Assembly: GCA_023078555.1 (NCBI GenBank) | Contig: CM041202.1 | Span: forward strand, 4,460,022-4,524,021 | Reading direction: 5' to 3' | Origin: Ulva prolifera | Lineage: Eukaryota > Chlorophyta > Ulvophyceae > Ulvales > Ulvaceae | Length of the DNA stretch: 64,000 nt | Shown: positions 46,525 to 58,128 of the stretch, one piece after another | Numbering within the stretch: position 1 is the stretch's first letter | How the letters are laid out: each line of letters starts with the position of its first letter | Notes under the pieces: generated by a model | What the model saw: only the letters and a program-made list of their open reading frames with translations | Databases searched by the model: none | Told to the model about the DNA's origin: nothing | Position numbers and translations under genes: made by a program

Positions 46525-48991
46525 CCGCCCGGGGGTTCCAAGCGGCCCTCGATTTTGTGAACTTGATGCTGTCCGGCATGCTGCCCCGCGAGTGCGGCCT
46601 CCTCGACTCGAAGCTCCTCGCTCTCCAGAAGGATGCAGGGGGTGTCCGGCCCATCGCCATCGGCGAGGTCTGGTATCGCCTTGCAGCGATGTGCGCGATC
46701 GAGGCTGTCGGCAAAGCCGCGGGGCGGGACCTCGCGCCCCTGCAGGTGGGCGTCGGCACGGCTGGCGGGACGGAAGCGGTGGCGCACAGCGTCGCGGCGG
46801 CGCTGGAGAAGGACCCCCACGCCATCGCGCTGACGGTGGACATGCGGAATGCTTTCAACGAGATCCACCGCACCGCCGTCGCGCGTGGGGTTTTGAAAGC
46901 GCTGCCGGAGCTGCTCCCGTTCTTCCATTACGGGTACGGTGCCGCCACCCAACTCCATGTGGTGGGTGCCGCTAGCGGCACTGTGATTGAGTCGCAGCGT
47001 GGGGTGCGGCAGGGCGACCCGCTGGGGCCGCTGCTGTTTGCATTGGGCTTCCAGGAAGTCTTGACGGCACTAGCGGCAGCAGTCCCGGAGGCGCCCAGCA
47101 TGTCGTACCTCGATGACTTCTCTGCCGTGGGCCGCGGGCCTGCGTTGCGCAAGGTCCTAGGCCGCCTCTGCGGGGATGGTCCGGGCAGCGCGCGCTCGGT
47201 CGGCCTCACCATCGTGCCGGGTAAGAGTGGCGTGTTTGCGCCCTGTGCTGAGGCGCACGAAGAGTGTCGTGCCATCCAGCAGTCCACCGGCGTGCCCCAC
47301 AGAGAGGACGGCATCACAGTGGTCGGCACCCACGTCGGCACCGACGCCTTCGTCCGCGCGCGGCTGAAAGCCGCTGCCGCGAAGGCAATCGGGGAGATCG
47401 ACTTGCTCATGCGCTTGCCGGTCACCAAGCAGGTGCAGCTGCTGCTGCTCCGGCAGTCATTTGCCGTCCGCTTGGTGCACCACCAGCGCACGACCAGGTG
47501 GGAGCTCCTGGCCGAGTCGACACGCGCCCTCGAAGGCGCTGTCGTCGCCGCGGTGGCGAGCATTGCGCAGGTGCCGGTCACGCAGGATCCGTTTGGCGTG
47601 CTCGTTCAGATGAGCTCGGCAGTGCAGCAGATGTTGTTGCCGATTCGCCACGGCGGCCTTGGGCTGCGTATGACCCACCCAGTTGAGGCGAAAGCAGCGT
47701 TGCTCACCGGCGTCGCCGTGGCTCAACGGGTCGTTGCTGACGGCCCTGCCGTGTTCCAGCGGCTCGACGGGCCTGCCGCGCCAGCGATGCAGCGCGACTG
47801 GGACTGCATCCGCGGCGTCTTGCCCGACGTCGAGGAGTGGGTCACGACGGTCTCCGACAAGATCGACGGTGGCTCACCGGCGGACTTCTCCAGCAAAGGA
47901 GTGCGTCATGTTCTCCCCTTTTTGCAGCATGCAGTGTCTAGGTCCATGGGTGACAAGGCCGGCAAGGCGTTCCTGGATGGCATGGACTTGAGCACAGAGG
48001 CAGGCAGGCTCGGTGCTGCTCGAGTGCGCAGTGCCCGCGGTGCCCCTGGCAGCGCCTTCTTGTCCGCCCTCCCTGGCCGGCGGCGGCTGTACACCACCAT
48101 CGGTAACCACTCCCTCACCACCATCCTTCGCCACCGCCTCGGTGAGCGAGTCAGCGGCCCCGTGGAGATGCCGCCATGCGATTGCTCCGGCGAGAGCGTC
48201 GGCCGCGGAGACCATGCTATGCTGTGTACACGAAACAACAAGGATATTTCGTCGCGCCATGATGATTTTGCTCTTGCAATGCGCCATCTTCATTCTTGTG
48301 CTTCGGTGACCACGAGCATTGAGCCGCCGTATGCCGGCATGCATGGGGAGCACGGAGCAGGGGCCGTGGGGGAGCACCGAGCGGACATCCTCGCGATCTT
48401 GCCGGGGGGGCGTCATGTCATGGTGGACGTGACGGTGACGCACCCGCTCGGGAAGAAAGCCTTGAGTAGGGGGTCGCATCGGGAGGATGCCTCGGCGGCG
48501 AAGGTCGCGGAGAAGCTCAAGCGGGCTGATTGGGAGAAGTTTGCTGATAAGCCGCAGTATGAGTTTGTTCCGTTTGCCGTTGAGTCCTATGGGAAGTTCG
48601 GGCCGCGGGCTGAGGAGTACATCAGGGAGTTGGGTGAGATTGCTGCGGCATCAGGCCGGGTCTCCAAGTCGGTGTTTGTGATGAATGCGTACAGGTTGCT
48701 TTCGTGTGTGTTGCAGAAGGGCAATGCGACAATGTATGCGCGCACACTGACGGCCGTCGCCCGGTCGTGCGGCAAGCATTTCACCCATGGCTTTGATGTG
48801 CCGGTGGATGACTTTGTGGGTTGAGTGCTCTGGCCGTGGGGCGTTTGATGCATTTGTGGTTGGTTGTTCTCTGGGGTTTTTGGTTGTGATGCTTTCTTGT
48901 GGTTGCTGGTGTGGCGGCCGGTCGCTGGGTTGGCTTGATGTTGTCTGTTTGCTTTGCCATACAATGGCCAGATATGTGTAACTTATGACGT
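46525..48991 (+). mobile_element. LINE copy B, 5'-truncated, with intact RT-endonuclease ORF
   Basis: Flanked by ATAGTCTAGGGCA (46512-46524 and 48992-49004), a 13-bp duplication, inside family A copy 2. It begins part-way through the ORF, just before the RT domain, and carries the complete 3' end. The sequence after the ORF stop (48825-48991) is the source of the tails scattered through the window. There is no poly-A; it ends GTGTAACTTATGACGT. Confidence 0.95.
46557..48824 (+). CDS. LINE ORF: reverse transcriptase with C-terminal restriction-like endonuclease
   Basis: 755 codons from the first ATG, although the frame is open from the truncation point. RT blocks: GGVRPIAIGEVWYRLAA (about residue 28), LTVDMRNAFNEIHR (about 91), GVRQGDPLGPLLFALGF (about 147) and SYLDDFSAVG with the catalytic YLDD (about 182). 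A C-terminal CCHC knuckle, CDCSGESVGRGDHAMLC, lies near residue 540. After it come HRADILAILPGG and VDVTVTHPLGKK (about 605-635), then PFAVESYGKFG, which fit the PD-(D/E)XK endonuclease of R2/CRE/NeSL/R4-type LINEs rather than the APE endonuclease. Such proteins nick target DNA and prime reverse transcription there. No premature stop is seen, so the protein part could still be functional if expressed, but the N-terminal region is lost by 5' truncation. Clade assignment needs a tree. Confidence 0.88.
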   Translation: MNLMLSGMLPRECGLLDSKLLALQKDAGGVRPIAIGEVWYRLAAMCAIEAVGKAAGRDLAPLQVGVGTAGGTEAVAHSVAAALEKDPHAIALTVDMRNAFNEIHRTAVARGVLKALPELLPFFHYGYGAATQLHVVGAASGTVIESQRGVRQGDPLGPLLFALGFQEVLTALAAAVPEAPSMSYLDDFSAVGRGPALRKVLGRLCGDGPGSARSVGLTIVPGKSGVFAPCAEAHEECRAIQQSTGVPHREDGITVVGTHVGTDAFVRARLKAAAAKAIGEIDLLMRLPVTKQVQLLLLRQSFAVRLVHHQRTTRWELLAESTRALEGAVVAAVASIAQVPVTQDPFGVLVQMSSAVQQMLLPIRHGGLGLRMTHPVEAKAALLTGVAVAQRVVADGPAVFQRLDGPAAPAMQRDWDCIRGVLPDVEEWVTTVSDKIDGGSPADFSSKGVRHVLPFLQHAVSRSMGDKAGKAFLDGMDLSTEAGRLGAARVRSARGAPGSAFLSALPGRRRLYTTIGNHSLTTILRHRLGERVSGPVEMPPCDCSGESVGRGDHAMLCTRNNKDISSRHDDFALAMRHLHSCASVTTSIEPPYAGMHGEHGAGAVGEHRADILAILPGGRHVMVDVTVTHPLGKKALSRGSHREDASAAKVAEKLKRADWEKFADKPQYEFVPFAVESYGKFGPRAEEYIRELGEIAAASGRVSKSVFVMNAYRLLSCVLQKGNATMYARTLTAVARSCGKHFTHGFDVPVDDFVG

Positions 48992-49004
48992 ATAGTCTAG
49001 GGCA

Positions 49005-50552
49005 CAACGCCAAGCGTCTGACGATGCTTCTCAAACATCTGTTGCGACAGTGGCTTCGTTAAAACATCAGCTGGATTGTCAGCTGTTGGAACTGGTATGA
49101 ATCTCATCTGCTGTCGCTTCACCTTCTCTCTCACATGATGAAAAACAATTTCTATGTGCTTAGTCCGGGCAGCTGAAAGTGGATCTTCAATTTAACTCTT
49201 CGCTGCCCTGTTGTCAATCCCTATTGGTATACAAGCGGGAGGAAGGCCCACTTGAGGAGCCATGTCGTACAGATACTGTACTTCTTTTGCAATCTCTCCA
49301 GCTGCTATGTATTCTGCTTCTGATGATGAGCGACTCACGGTGGCCTGCTTGGAACACTTCCAGACAATGCTACCTATGCCGCACTTCACAATGAAGCCTG
49401 TCGTTGATTTCCTTGTATACACACAACCAGCCCAATCAGAATCACAGAAACCATGCAATGCACATTCAGGGCCTCCTAGTCTCGAGCTGTAGGAAGCAGT
49501 GCCATGCAGGTATAGCAGCACATCTTTCAGCCTAGCAAAGTTGCTGCATGTTGGCTGAGCAGTAAATCTGGCCAGGTAGGAGACAGCGAACGCAACATCT
49601 GGCCTGATGTGGTTGGCAATGTGGAGAAGAGCTCCCACAATAGACTTGTACAGCGAAATGGCGGTCGGATCTGTGATTGTTTGACCTGATGGGTCTTTAT
49701 ATACATTAACGATCATTGGGATTGACATTGGCCATGCATCTTGAAGATTGTGCTCATCAATCAGCTTTTCAATGTGGCGTTGCTGCTTTAAGTAGACGAG
49801 CTTCTGTTGGCGATTTCGTTGAATTGACATTTGCAGGAAGAACTTTGACTCACCCAGATCTTTCCCAGGGAATTTGAGCAAGATTGCTTGCTTGATCTTC
49901 TGAACGCTGCTCAATTTCTTCGCAGCAATCTGAATGTCGTCCACATAACAAAGGAGGAGGACAAAGCCGAGTTGCTCAGAGAACAACATGAACAATGCAC
50001 CATCGCTCTTGTTCTGGACAAATCCCAGGAAGACAATGTGGGCTGAAAGCAGCTTGTTCCACACACGTGGAGCCTGCTTGAGGCCATACAGACTCTTGTT
50101 CAAGAGACAAGCACGGCCTGTGTTATCATCATATCCCGCTGGCTGTTGCATGAATATCTGCTCTTCTAGATCGCCCTGGATGAAGGCATTTCTAATATCA
50201 ATGGCATGGCACTCAAGATCGAAGCTCGCCACGATAGAGAAGAAGAATTAATAACGATAGAGAAGAATAGGCGGACTGTGCTTGCACGCACAACTGGAGA
50301 AAAGACTGCATTGTAGTCTACTCCAGGTCTTTGAAAGAAGCCTTTGATCACAAGGCGCGCTTTGTAGCGCTCAATTGAACCATCTGCGTTCAACTTCCTC
50401 TTGAACACCCATTTGGATGGAATGGCCTTTGTGTCACGTGGCACTGCCATGAGTTCCCATGCATTCATTGTCACGAGAGAATTGTACTCCTCATCAGCTG
50501 CAACTTGCCAAAACGGCGCTTCAGGTCCAGCAAGTGCTGCTTCAATGGTCAA
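49005..50552 (-). mobile_element. Family A copy 2 RT and RNase H
   Basis: The minus strand encodes copia RT from KWVFKRKLNADGSIERYKAR through FIQGDLEEQIFMQQP, YGLKQAPRVWNK and LLCYVDDIQIAAKK, then RNase H (GFCDSDWAGC, SRSSSEAEYIAAGEIAKEVQ). It is nearly identical to the same region in copies 1 and 3. Confidence 0.9.
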
Positions 50553-50569
50553 GGGCTCAGGAGCGAGCC

Positions 50570-51937
50570 CTACAGCCGAAAATTCACATGGGCGTTGCGT
50601 GGGAGACCGTGCATGAATTGCCGATAAGGATCCTGAGGTGGCTGTCGTTTGCGCGGAGGATTGCGCCGTGGCATGACGGGTTGCACGGCGGACTCATCAG
50701 AAGGTTCCTCTTCTGGAGCTGCATCCTCAGGCGCTTGCTCTTGTTCATCATAGAGCGGATTTGTCGACATGAGTGGCTGCACATGCGCCGGCGGCAATGG
50801 CAGAGAAATTTGCTGCTGCAATTGCTGCTGAATCTGAGGCTGTGATTGCGATGCTGCTTGTGGTGGCGCTTGCGGTGGCGCTTGTGGCGGCACTGCTGCG
50901 TCCATGACATCTGACAACATGTCGAAGCGATCATCGCTTGCTGGTGCTGCCGACTCATCAAACCTCACATCTCTAGAGATCTGGACCTTGCCATCAGGAA
51001 GCAGGATTCTGAATGCTTTGAAATTTGGCTGAGCATAGCCAAGATGCTTACCCACGACTGCTTTGGCTGGGAGTTGACCTTTCTTGCGCTTCTCGGATGG
51101 GACTCGCACGAAGCACGTGCAGCCCCAGATGTGCAAATTGCTGATATCAGGCTTGGTGCCTTTCAGGAGCTGCCATGATGATGGCTCACCTTCACTGGAC
51201 ATGATGTCGGACAGGTACACGTCATGCATTGCTGCCTCTGCGCAATACTTCTTCTTTAAGCCTGCATCTGCCATCAGAGAGTCACGCAAAACTGAGCAAG
51301 AGCCGATGCCTCGCTCTGCATGCCCATTCTCAGCTGGGCTGTAGCCTGATGTTTCTTGTGACTCAATGTGCCTGTCATTGAGGAAGGACTGCACTTTGTT
51401 GGACAGAAACACTGTGTCGCGATCAAAGCGCACGGCACGAACAGTGGCATTGTACTTCTTCTCAAGTTTCGGAATGAGATTCATCAGTGCATCTGCTGCA
51501 TCAGATTTTCTGGCAATCGGGACGATGACTTTATTGCCACTGAAGTCATCAACGACCATCAGGTAGTAATTGGCACCACCTGCGGATGTTTCAAATGGTC
51601 CTGCGATATCAGTGTGCAGACGCTCCAGCTTGGCAGATGCTCTGCGGTGTGTTGCGGGAAATGATTCTCTCTTCATCCTCCCTATTGCACACGGGGTGCA
51701 CACAGCTGTTGACTTGAGCTGTTCATCAAACACACGAGCTGGGGGCAGGCCTTGCACAGTCTCTCCTCGGGACATCTTTGCCAAGGTGCTGTGGCCTGCA
51801 TGACCGAATCTGCGATGCCATATGATGGCATCATTCACATAGGATGCAGCAGCAGCCTGTATCACCTGATCTGAGATGATCGGCTCACACTGTACACAGT
51901 AGAGACGATTGACTTTGTCGCCTCTCAAGAGCTGCTG
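50570..51937 (-). mobile_element. Family A copy 2 integrase and linker
   Basis: A frame of about 450 residues: HRRFGHAGHSTLAKM, CTPCAIGRMK, HTDIAGPFETSAGGANYYLM, the YSPAENGHAERG block and the Gln/Pro-rich linker ending RNAHVNFRL. The upstream edge is where LINE copy C inserted. Confidence 0.9.
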
Positions 51938-52073
51938 ACCAGGTGGGAGCTCCTGGCCGAGTCGACACGCGCCCTCGAAGGCGCTGTCGTCGCCGCGGTG
52001 GCGAGCATTGCGCAGGTGCCGGTCACGCAGGATCCGTCAGGCGTGCTCGTTCAGATGAGCTCGGCAGTGCAGC

Positions 52074-52394
52074 TGTCATGATGAGTCATCAAGCACTGAA
52101 GTATATATATGACCAGATCCTCGAAGGAAGTAGTACACCTTCGGGTGGGCGCTTTTCCTGACATGGAATCGGTGAGAGTGGTCATAGAGAGGATCTTAAC
52201 CTCCATAGACGCAGGTTCGAATCCGGGTAGCTGCACCCGGATCCGCGTCCGCCTCCAAGTTTGTCTCCTCGGATCCTAGTCAGCGGTCCTTGAGTGAGGG
52301 GGGGTGTCATGATGAGTCATCAAGCACTCAAGTATATATATGACCAGATCCTCGAAGGAAGTAGTACACCTTCGGGTGGGCGCTTTTCCTGACA
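52074..52394 (+). mobile_element. TRIM (miniature LTR element) copy 1 with tRNA-like core
   Basis: Two 90-bp direct repeats (52074-52163 and 52305-52394), each TGTCATGATG to TTTTCCTGACA, enclose 141 bp. GCAGC flanks the whole (52069-52073 and 52395-52399), the 5-bp duplication of LTR integration. A primer-like TGGAATCGGTGAGAG follows the first repeat and a purine tract GAGTGAGGGGGGG precedes the second. The core includes GGTTCGAATCC (52214-52224), a perfect tRNA B box, preceded by an anticodon-arm-like hairpin (GAGG...CCTC). No coding capacity. It depends on another element's proteins. Confidence 0.88.
52214..52224 (+). promoter_or_regulatory. B-box (Pol III type) in the TRIM core
   Basis: GGTTCGAATCC matches the consensus for the internal Pol III promoter B box. 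Upstream, TGGTCATAGAGAGG is a loose A-box-like stretch. The second TRIM has GGTTCAAATCC at the same place. Confidence 0.6.
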
Positions 52395-52609
52395 GCAGCA
52401 GATGTTGTTGCCGATTCGCCACGGCGGCCTTGGGCTGCGTATGACCCACCCAGTTGAGGCGAAAGCGGCGTTGCTCACCGGCGTCGCGGTGGCTCAACGG
52501 GTCGTTGCTGACGGCCCTGCCGTGTTCCAGCGGCTCGACGGGCCTGCCGCGCCGGCAATGCAGCGCGACTGGGACTGCATCCGCGGCGTCTTGCCCGACG
52601 TCAAGGAGT

Positions 52610-52674
52610 CGATCAAGTTACACATATCTGGCCATTGTATGGCAAAGCAAACAGACAACATCAAGCCAACCCAA
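52610..52674 (-). mobile_element. LINE 3' tail, 65 bp, inside LINE copy C
   Basis: Flanked by ACGTCAAGGAGT (52598-52609 and 52675-52686), in opposite orientation to its host LINE. Confidence 0.92.
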
Positions 52675-53941
52675 ACGTCAAGGAGTGGGTCTCGAAGGTC
52701 TCCGACAAGATCGATGGTGGCTCACCGGCGGACTTCTCCAGCAAAGGAGTGCGTCATGTTCTCTCCTTTTTGCAGCATGCAGTGTCTAGGTCCATGGGTG
52801 ACAAGGCCGGCAAGGCGTTCCTGGATGGCATGGACTTGAGCACAGAGGCAGGCAGGCTCGGTGCTGCTCGAGTGCGCAGTGCCCGCGGTGCCCCTGGCAG
52901 CGCCTTCTTGTCCGCCCTCCCTGGCCGGCGGCGGCTGTACACCACCATCGGTAACCACTCCCTCACCACCATCCTTCGCCACCGCCTCGGTGAGCGAGTC
53001 AGCGGCCCCGTGGAGATGCCGCCATGCGATTGCTCCGGCGAGAGCGTCGGACGCGGAGACCATGCTATGCTGTGTACCCGAAACAACAAGGATATTTCGT
53101 CGCGCCATGATGATTTTGCTCTTGCAATGCGCCATCTTCATTCTTGTGCTTCGGTGACCACGAGCATGGAGCCGCCATATGCCGGCGTGCATGGGGAGCA
53201 CGCAGCAGGGGCCGTGGGGGAGCACCGCGCGGACATCCTCGCGATCTTGCCGGGGGGGCGTCATATCGTGGAGGACGTGACGGTGACGCACCCGCTCGGG
53301 AAGAAAGCTTTGAGTAGGGGGTCGCACCGGGAGGATGCCTCGGCGGCGAAGGTCGCGGAGAAGCTCAAGCGGGCTGATTGGGAGAAGTTTGCTGATAAGC
53401 CGCAGTATGAGTTTGTTCCGTTTGCCGTTGAGTCCTATGGGAAGTTCGGGCCGCGGGCTGAGGAGTACATCAGGGAGTTGGGTGAGATTGCTGCGGCATC
53501 AGGCCGGGTCTCCAAGTCGGTGTTTGTGATGAATGCGTACAGGTTGCTTTCGTGTGTGTTGCAGAAGGGCAATGCGACAATGTATGCGCGCACACTGACG
53601 GCCGTCGCCCGGTCGTGCGGCAAGCATTTCACCCATGGCTTTGATGTGCCGGTGGATGACTTTGTGGGTTGAGTGCTCTGGCCGTGGGGCGTTTGATGCA
53701 TTTGTGGTTGGTTGTTGTCTGGGGTTTTTGGCTGTGATGCTTTCTTGTGGTTGCTGGTGTGGCGGCCGGTCGCTGGGTTGGCTTGATGTTGTCTGTTTGC
53801 TTTGCCATACAATGGCCAGATATGTGTAACTTAATGACACTCAAGAGCTGCTTGGAGCCATTGCAAAGAATAATCTTGTCTTTCTCGCCTGTGTACGAGA
53901 GCCCTGCTTCATCAGCACGGCTGAGAGATATCAGATTGGCT

Positions 53942-54039
53942 TTATGCAGCTAGCCAAATCGTTACTGCACATATTACGTCTTACTGTGTGCATTACCGCC
54001 GTTACACAGGGTCCGCCCGGCGGGCTCCAAGGTTGGCAT
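53942..54039. repeat. 98-bp fragment of the long LTR-like block, reversed
   Basis: The sequence (for example ACGTCTTACTGTGTGCATTA) is the reverse complement of about 37570-37670. It fills the gap between the end of family A copy 2 and the start of copy 3, marking either an older locus or a rearrangement joint. Confidence 0.8.
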
Positions 54040-54337
54040 TGTTGAGAGAAGTGTGTTTAGCCTAGTGCTGAGCGCCCGCTGAGTAGACATGCTGACTCGC
54101 GCTGACTCGTGCTGAGTCAATGTAGCGGCTAATGCATATCATGCAGCAACAGTGTGCTAGTGGTCATGACTGTGGGATATTGATCTGCATATAGTGTAGC
54201 TGTAGTTAGTGAGCATCACAGAGTGCTTGCTAACGACCCACATGTCGTGACAGGTGTGACCTCAAACTCATTGCATCAATATGTCGCCGTCTCTCATGTA
54301 ACACAGAGTGCTTGCTAACGACCCACATGTCGTGACA
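54040..54337 (+). repeat. 5' LTR of family A copy 3
   Basis: TGTTGAGAGAAG to CATGTCGTGACA, with the same internal duplication as the other family A LTRs. Confidence 0.92.
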
Positions 54338-57300
54338 GGTTATGGGCTTTTGACGAATCCACTGCGTTTCAAAGATCTGAAATGAATCTTAAAGATGTCA
54401 AGCTTGGCATTGAGCTCACTCAAGCCAATGCTGTCCAATGGTTTCAGCGGATGGAAATCCTGCTTAGAAGCCTTGAATGCTGGACCGCCGTTGCCAATGA
54501 TGCTGGTGACGTTGCTCATAAAAACGCAGCTCGACTTGCACTTGCATGCAATGTCGGAGATGATTTAATACATCAAGTCAGCCCCACAGCATCTCCCAAA
54601 GACATATGGGACGTGCTGAAGAAGCAGTTCTCCGGTGTCAGTTCGGCTCGGAAGATAGCCTTATCTCGAGCTCAAGCCAGCTTCAGGAAAAATGCTGATG
54701 AGTCACTCGACACCTTCATCACCAGAGCAGAGCATTTACGTGCTGAATTGATCTCAGCACAAATGCACAAGGAAGACGAGTTTGTTCTCACATTTCTAGC
54801 TGCTCTTGATGAATCTGACTTCTCATCATGGGCTCAAGCCACATCGGCTCGGCCCACTCTGCCCTCATTTGATGACGTGACTGAGAATCTCAGAGGCACC
54901 TTCTATCAGAAGCTGCATGACACGTCATCATCATCCCGGTCCGGAGCTTATCAGATAAGCTCAGATCAGAGACCTCAATGTGAGTATTGCCACAGACCAG
55001 GCCATCAGATTCTCCAGTGCTTCAAACTGAAGAATGATCAGCTTTCCTATGAGAATGATCCCAATGCTGGCCGAGGCGCAGGCCGTGGTAGAGGCCGTGG
55101 CAGAGGCCGTGGCCGAGGCCGTGGCCGTGGATATCGTGGCAGTGGCAGAGGTTCTGGTGCCAATGCTAATCAAGCATCCGGCCCTCCAAGCACCAGCGCA
55201 TTTGTTTGCATTGCAAATGCTGCGTCCTCACAAGAGTCCACATGGCTCTTTGATTCAGCAGCTACCGATCACATGGTGAATCGAGCTGAGTATCTGCATG
55301 ACATTACTGCCATGCAATCAACATGTACTGTAGCCAACAACCAGACCGAGGAAGTTTCAGCCGTTGGCACAGTCAAGCTGACCAATCATTGCGGTGAAGA
55401 GGTCGAGCTGAAGAATGTGCTGCTTGTTCCGAAGCTGCAAGACAATCTCTGATATCTCTCAGCCGTGCTGATGAAGCAGGGCTCTCGTACACAGGCGAGA
55501 AAGACAAGATTATTCTTTGCAATGGCTCCAAGCAGCTCTTGAGAGGCGACAAAGTCAATCGTCTCTACTGTGTACAATGTGAGCCGATCATCTCAGATCA
55601 GGTGATACAGGCTGCTGCTGCATCCCATGTGAATGATGCCATCATATGGCATCGCAGATTCGGCCATGCAGGCCACAGCACCTTGGCAAAGATGTCCCGA
55701 GGAGAGACTGTGCAAGGCCTGCCCCCAGCTCGTGTGTTTGATGAACAGCTCAAGTCAACAGCTGTATGCACCCCGTGTGCAATAGGGAGGATGAAGAGAG
55801 AATCATTTCCCGCAACACACCGCAGAGCATCTGCCAAGCTGGAGCGTCTGCACACTGATATTGCAGGACCATTTGAAACATCCGCAGGTGGTGCCAATTA
55901 CTACCTGATGGTCGTTGATGACTTCAGTGGCTATAAAGTCATCGTCCCGATTGCCAGAAAATCTGATGCAGCAGATGCACTGATGAATCTCATTCCGAAA
56001 CTTGAGAAGAAGTACAATGCCACTGTTCGTGCCGTGCGCTTTGATCGCGACACAGTGTTTCTGTCCAACAAAGTGCAGTCCTTCCTCAATGACAGGCACA
56101 TTGAGTCACAAGAAACATCAGGCTACAGCCCAGCTGAGAATGGGCATGCAGAGCGAGGCATCGGCTCTTGCTCAGTTTTGCGTGACTCTCTGATGGCAGA
56201 TGCAGGCTTAAAGAAGAAGTATTGGGCAGAGGCAGCAATGCATGCCGTGTACCTGTCCAACATCATGTCCAGTGAAGGTGAGCTATCATCATGGCAGCTC
56301 CTGAAAGGCACCAAGCCTGATATCAGCAATTTGCACATCTGGGGCTGCACGTGCTTCGTGCGAGTCCCATCCGAGAAGCGCAAGAAAGGTCAACTCCCAG
56401 CCAAAGCAGTCGTGGGTAAGCATCTTGGCTATGCTCAGCCAAATTTCAAAGCATTCAGAATCCTGCTTCCTGATGGCAAGGTCCAGATCTCCAGAGATGT
56501 GAGGTTTGATGAGTCGGCAGCACCAGCAAGCGATGATCGCTTCGACATGTTGTCAGATGTGATGGACGCAGCAGCGCCGCCACAAGCGCCACCGCAAGCG
56601 CCACCACAAGCAGCATCGCAATCACAGCCTCAGATTCAGCAGCAATTGCAGCAGCAAATTTCTCTGCCATTGCCGCCGGCGCATGTGCAGCCACTCATGT
56701 CGACAAATCCGCTCTATGATGAACAAGAGCAAGCGCCTGAGGATGCAGCTCCAGAAGAGGAACCTTCTGATGAGTCCGCCGTGCAACCCGTCATGCCACG
56801 GCGCAATCCTCCGCGCAAACGACAGCCACCTCAGGATCCTTATCGGCAATTCATGCACGGTCTCCCACGCAACGCCCATGTGAATTTTCGGCTGTAGGGC
56901 TTGCTCCTGAGCCCTTGACCATTGAAGCAGCACTTGCTGGACCTGAAGCGCCGTTTTGGCAAGTTGCAGCTGATGAGGAGTACAATTCTCTCGTGTCAAT
57001 GAATGCGTGGGAACTCATGGCAGTGCCACGTGACAAAAAGGCCATTCCATCCAAATGGGTGTTCAAGAGCAAGTTGAACGCAGATGGTTCAATTGAGCGC
57101 TACAAAGCGCGCCTTGTGATCAAAGGCTTCTTTCAAAGACCTGGAGTAGACTACAATGCAGTCTTTTCTCCAGTTGTGCGTGCAAGCACAGTCCGCCTGT
57201 TCTTCTCTATCGTGGCGAGCTTCGATCTTGAGTGCCATGCCATTGATATCAAAAATGCCTTCATCCAGGGCGATCTAGAAGAGCAGATATTCATGCAACA

Positions 57301-57747
57301 GCCAGCGGGATATGATGATAACACAGGCCGTGCTTGTCTCTTGAACAAGAGTCTGTATGGCCTCAAGCAGGCTCCACGTGTGTGGAACAAGCTGCTTTCA
57401 GCCCACATTGTCTTTCTGGGATTTGTCCAGAACAAGAGCGATGGTGCATTATTCATGTTGTTCTCTGAGCAACTCGGCTTTGTCCTCCTCCTTTGTTATG
57501 TGGACGACATTCAGATTGCTGCCAAGAAATTGAGCAGCGTTCAGAAGATCAAGCAAGCAATCTTGCTCAAATTCCCTGGGAAAGATCTGGGTGAGTCAAA
57601 GTTCTTCCTGCAAATGTCAATTCAACGAAATCGCCAACAGAAGCTCGTCTACTTAAAGCAGCAACGCCACATTGAAAAGGCGACAAAGTCAATCGTCTCT
57701 ACTGTGTACAGTGTGAGCCGATCATCTCAGATCAGGTGATACAGGCT
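54040..57747 (+). mobile_element. Ty1/copia element, family A, copy 3 (partial)
   Basis: 5' LTR 54040-54337, primer site GGTTATGGGCT just after, gag-protease 54382-55452, integrase and linker 55539-56897 and RT 56915-57680, all in order and very close to copy 1. The RT is incomplete and the right end is a short repeat of pre-integrase sequence before a reversed LTR. It has only a few breaks. Confidence 0.9.
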
Positions 57748-58056
57748 TGTCACGACATGTGGGTCGTTAGCAAGCACTCTGTGTTTACATGAGAGAGGGC
57801 GACATATTTATGCAATGAGTTTGAGGTCACACCTGTCACGACATGTGGGTCGTTAGCAAGCACTCTGTGATGCTCACTAACTACAGCTACACTATATGCA
57901 GATCAATATCCCACAGTCATGACCACTAGCACACTGTTGCTGCATGATATGCATTAGCCGCTACATTGACTCAGCACGAGTCAGCGCGAGTCAGCGCGAG
58001 TCAGCATGTCTACTCAGCGGGCGCTCAGCACTAGGCTAAACACACTTCTCTCAACA
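57748..58056 (-). repeat. Isolated family A LTR, reversed
   Basis: 309 bp, TGTCACGACATG to TCTCAACA. Left and right flanking pentamers differ (AGGCT and ATGAC), and both flanks are family A internal sequence from different positions, so this is a rearrangement product rather than a simple solo LTR insertion. Confidence 0.88.
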
Positions 58057-58128
58057 ATGACTTCAGTGGCTATAAAGTCATCGTCCCGATTGCCAGAAAA
58101 TCTGATGCAGCAGATGCACTGATGAATC

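Larger units (their letters stand above)
51938..53839 (+). mobile_element. LINE copy C, 5'-truncated, with nested TRIM and LINE tail
   Basis: Flanked by CTCAAGAGCTGCT (51925-51937 and 53840-53852). It starts after the RT catalytic region (in the RWELLAESTRALEG block) and runs to the 3' end (GTAACTTAATGACA). A 321-bp TRIM (52074-52394) and a 65-bp tail of its own family (52610-52674) sit inside it. The C-terminal part of the ORF (52675-53672) with the CCHC knuckle and endonuclease is open, differing slightly from copy B (for example VEDVTV instead of MVDVTV). Confidence 0.94.
46206..53941 (-). mobile_element. Ty1/copia element, family A, copy 2 (partial, split by two LINEs)
   Basis: 3' LTR 46206-46504; RNase H and RT 49005-50552 (YGLKQAPRVWNKLLSAHI, LCYVDDIQIAAKKL, DSDWAGCVYTRKSTTG); linker and integrase 50570-51937; a short piece of pre-integrase at 53853-53941. 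LINE copy B (46525-48991) and LINE copy C (51938-53839) sit inside it. The 5' portion with gag and 5' LTR is not present. It has few breaks apart from insertions and is close in sequence to copies 1 and 3. Confidence 0.88.

Noticed and set aside
52214-52224. A functional tRNA gene in the TRIM core
   Set aside because: The T-stem and acceptor pairing are poor, the anticodon differs between the two copies, and the context is a mobile element.
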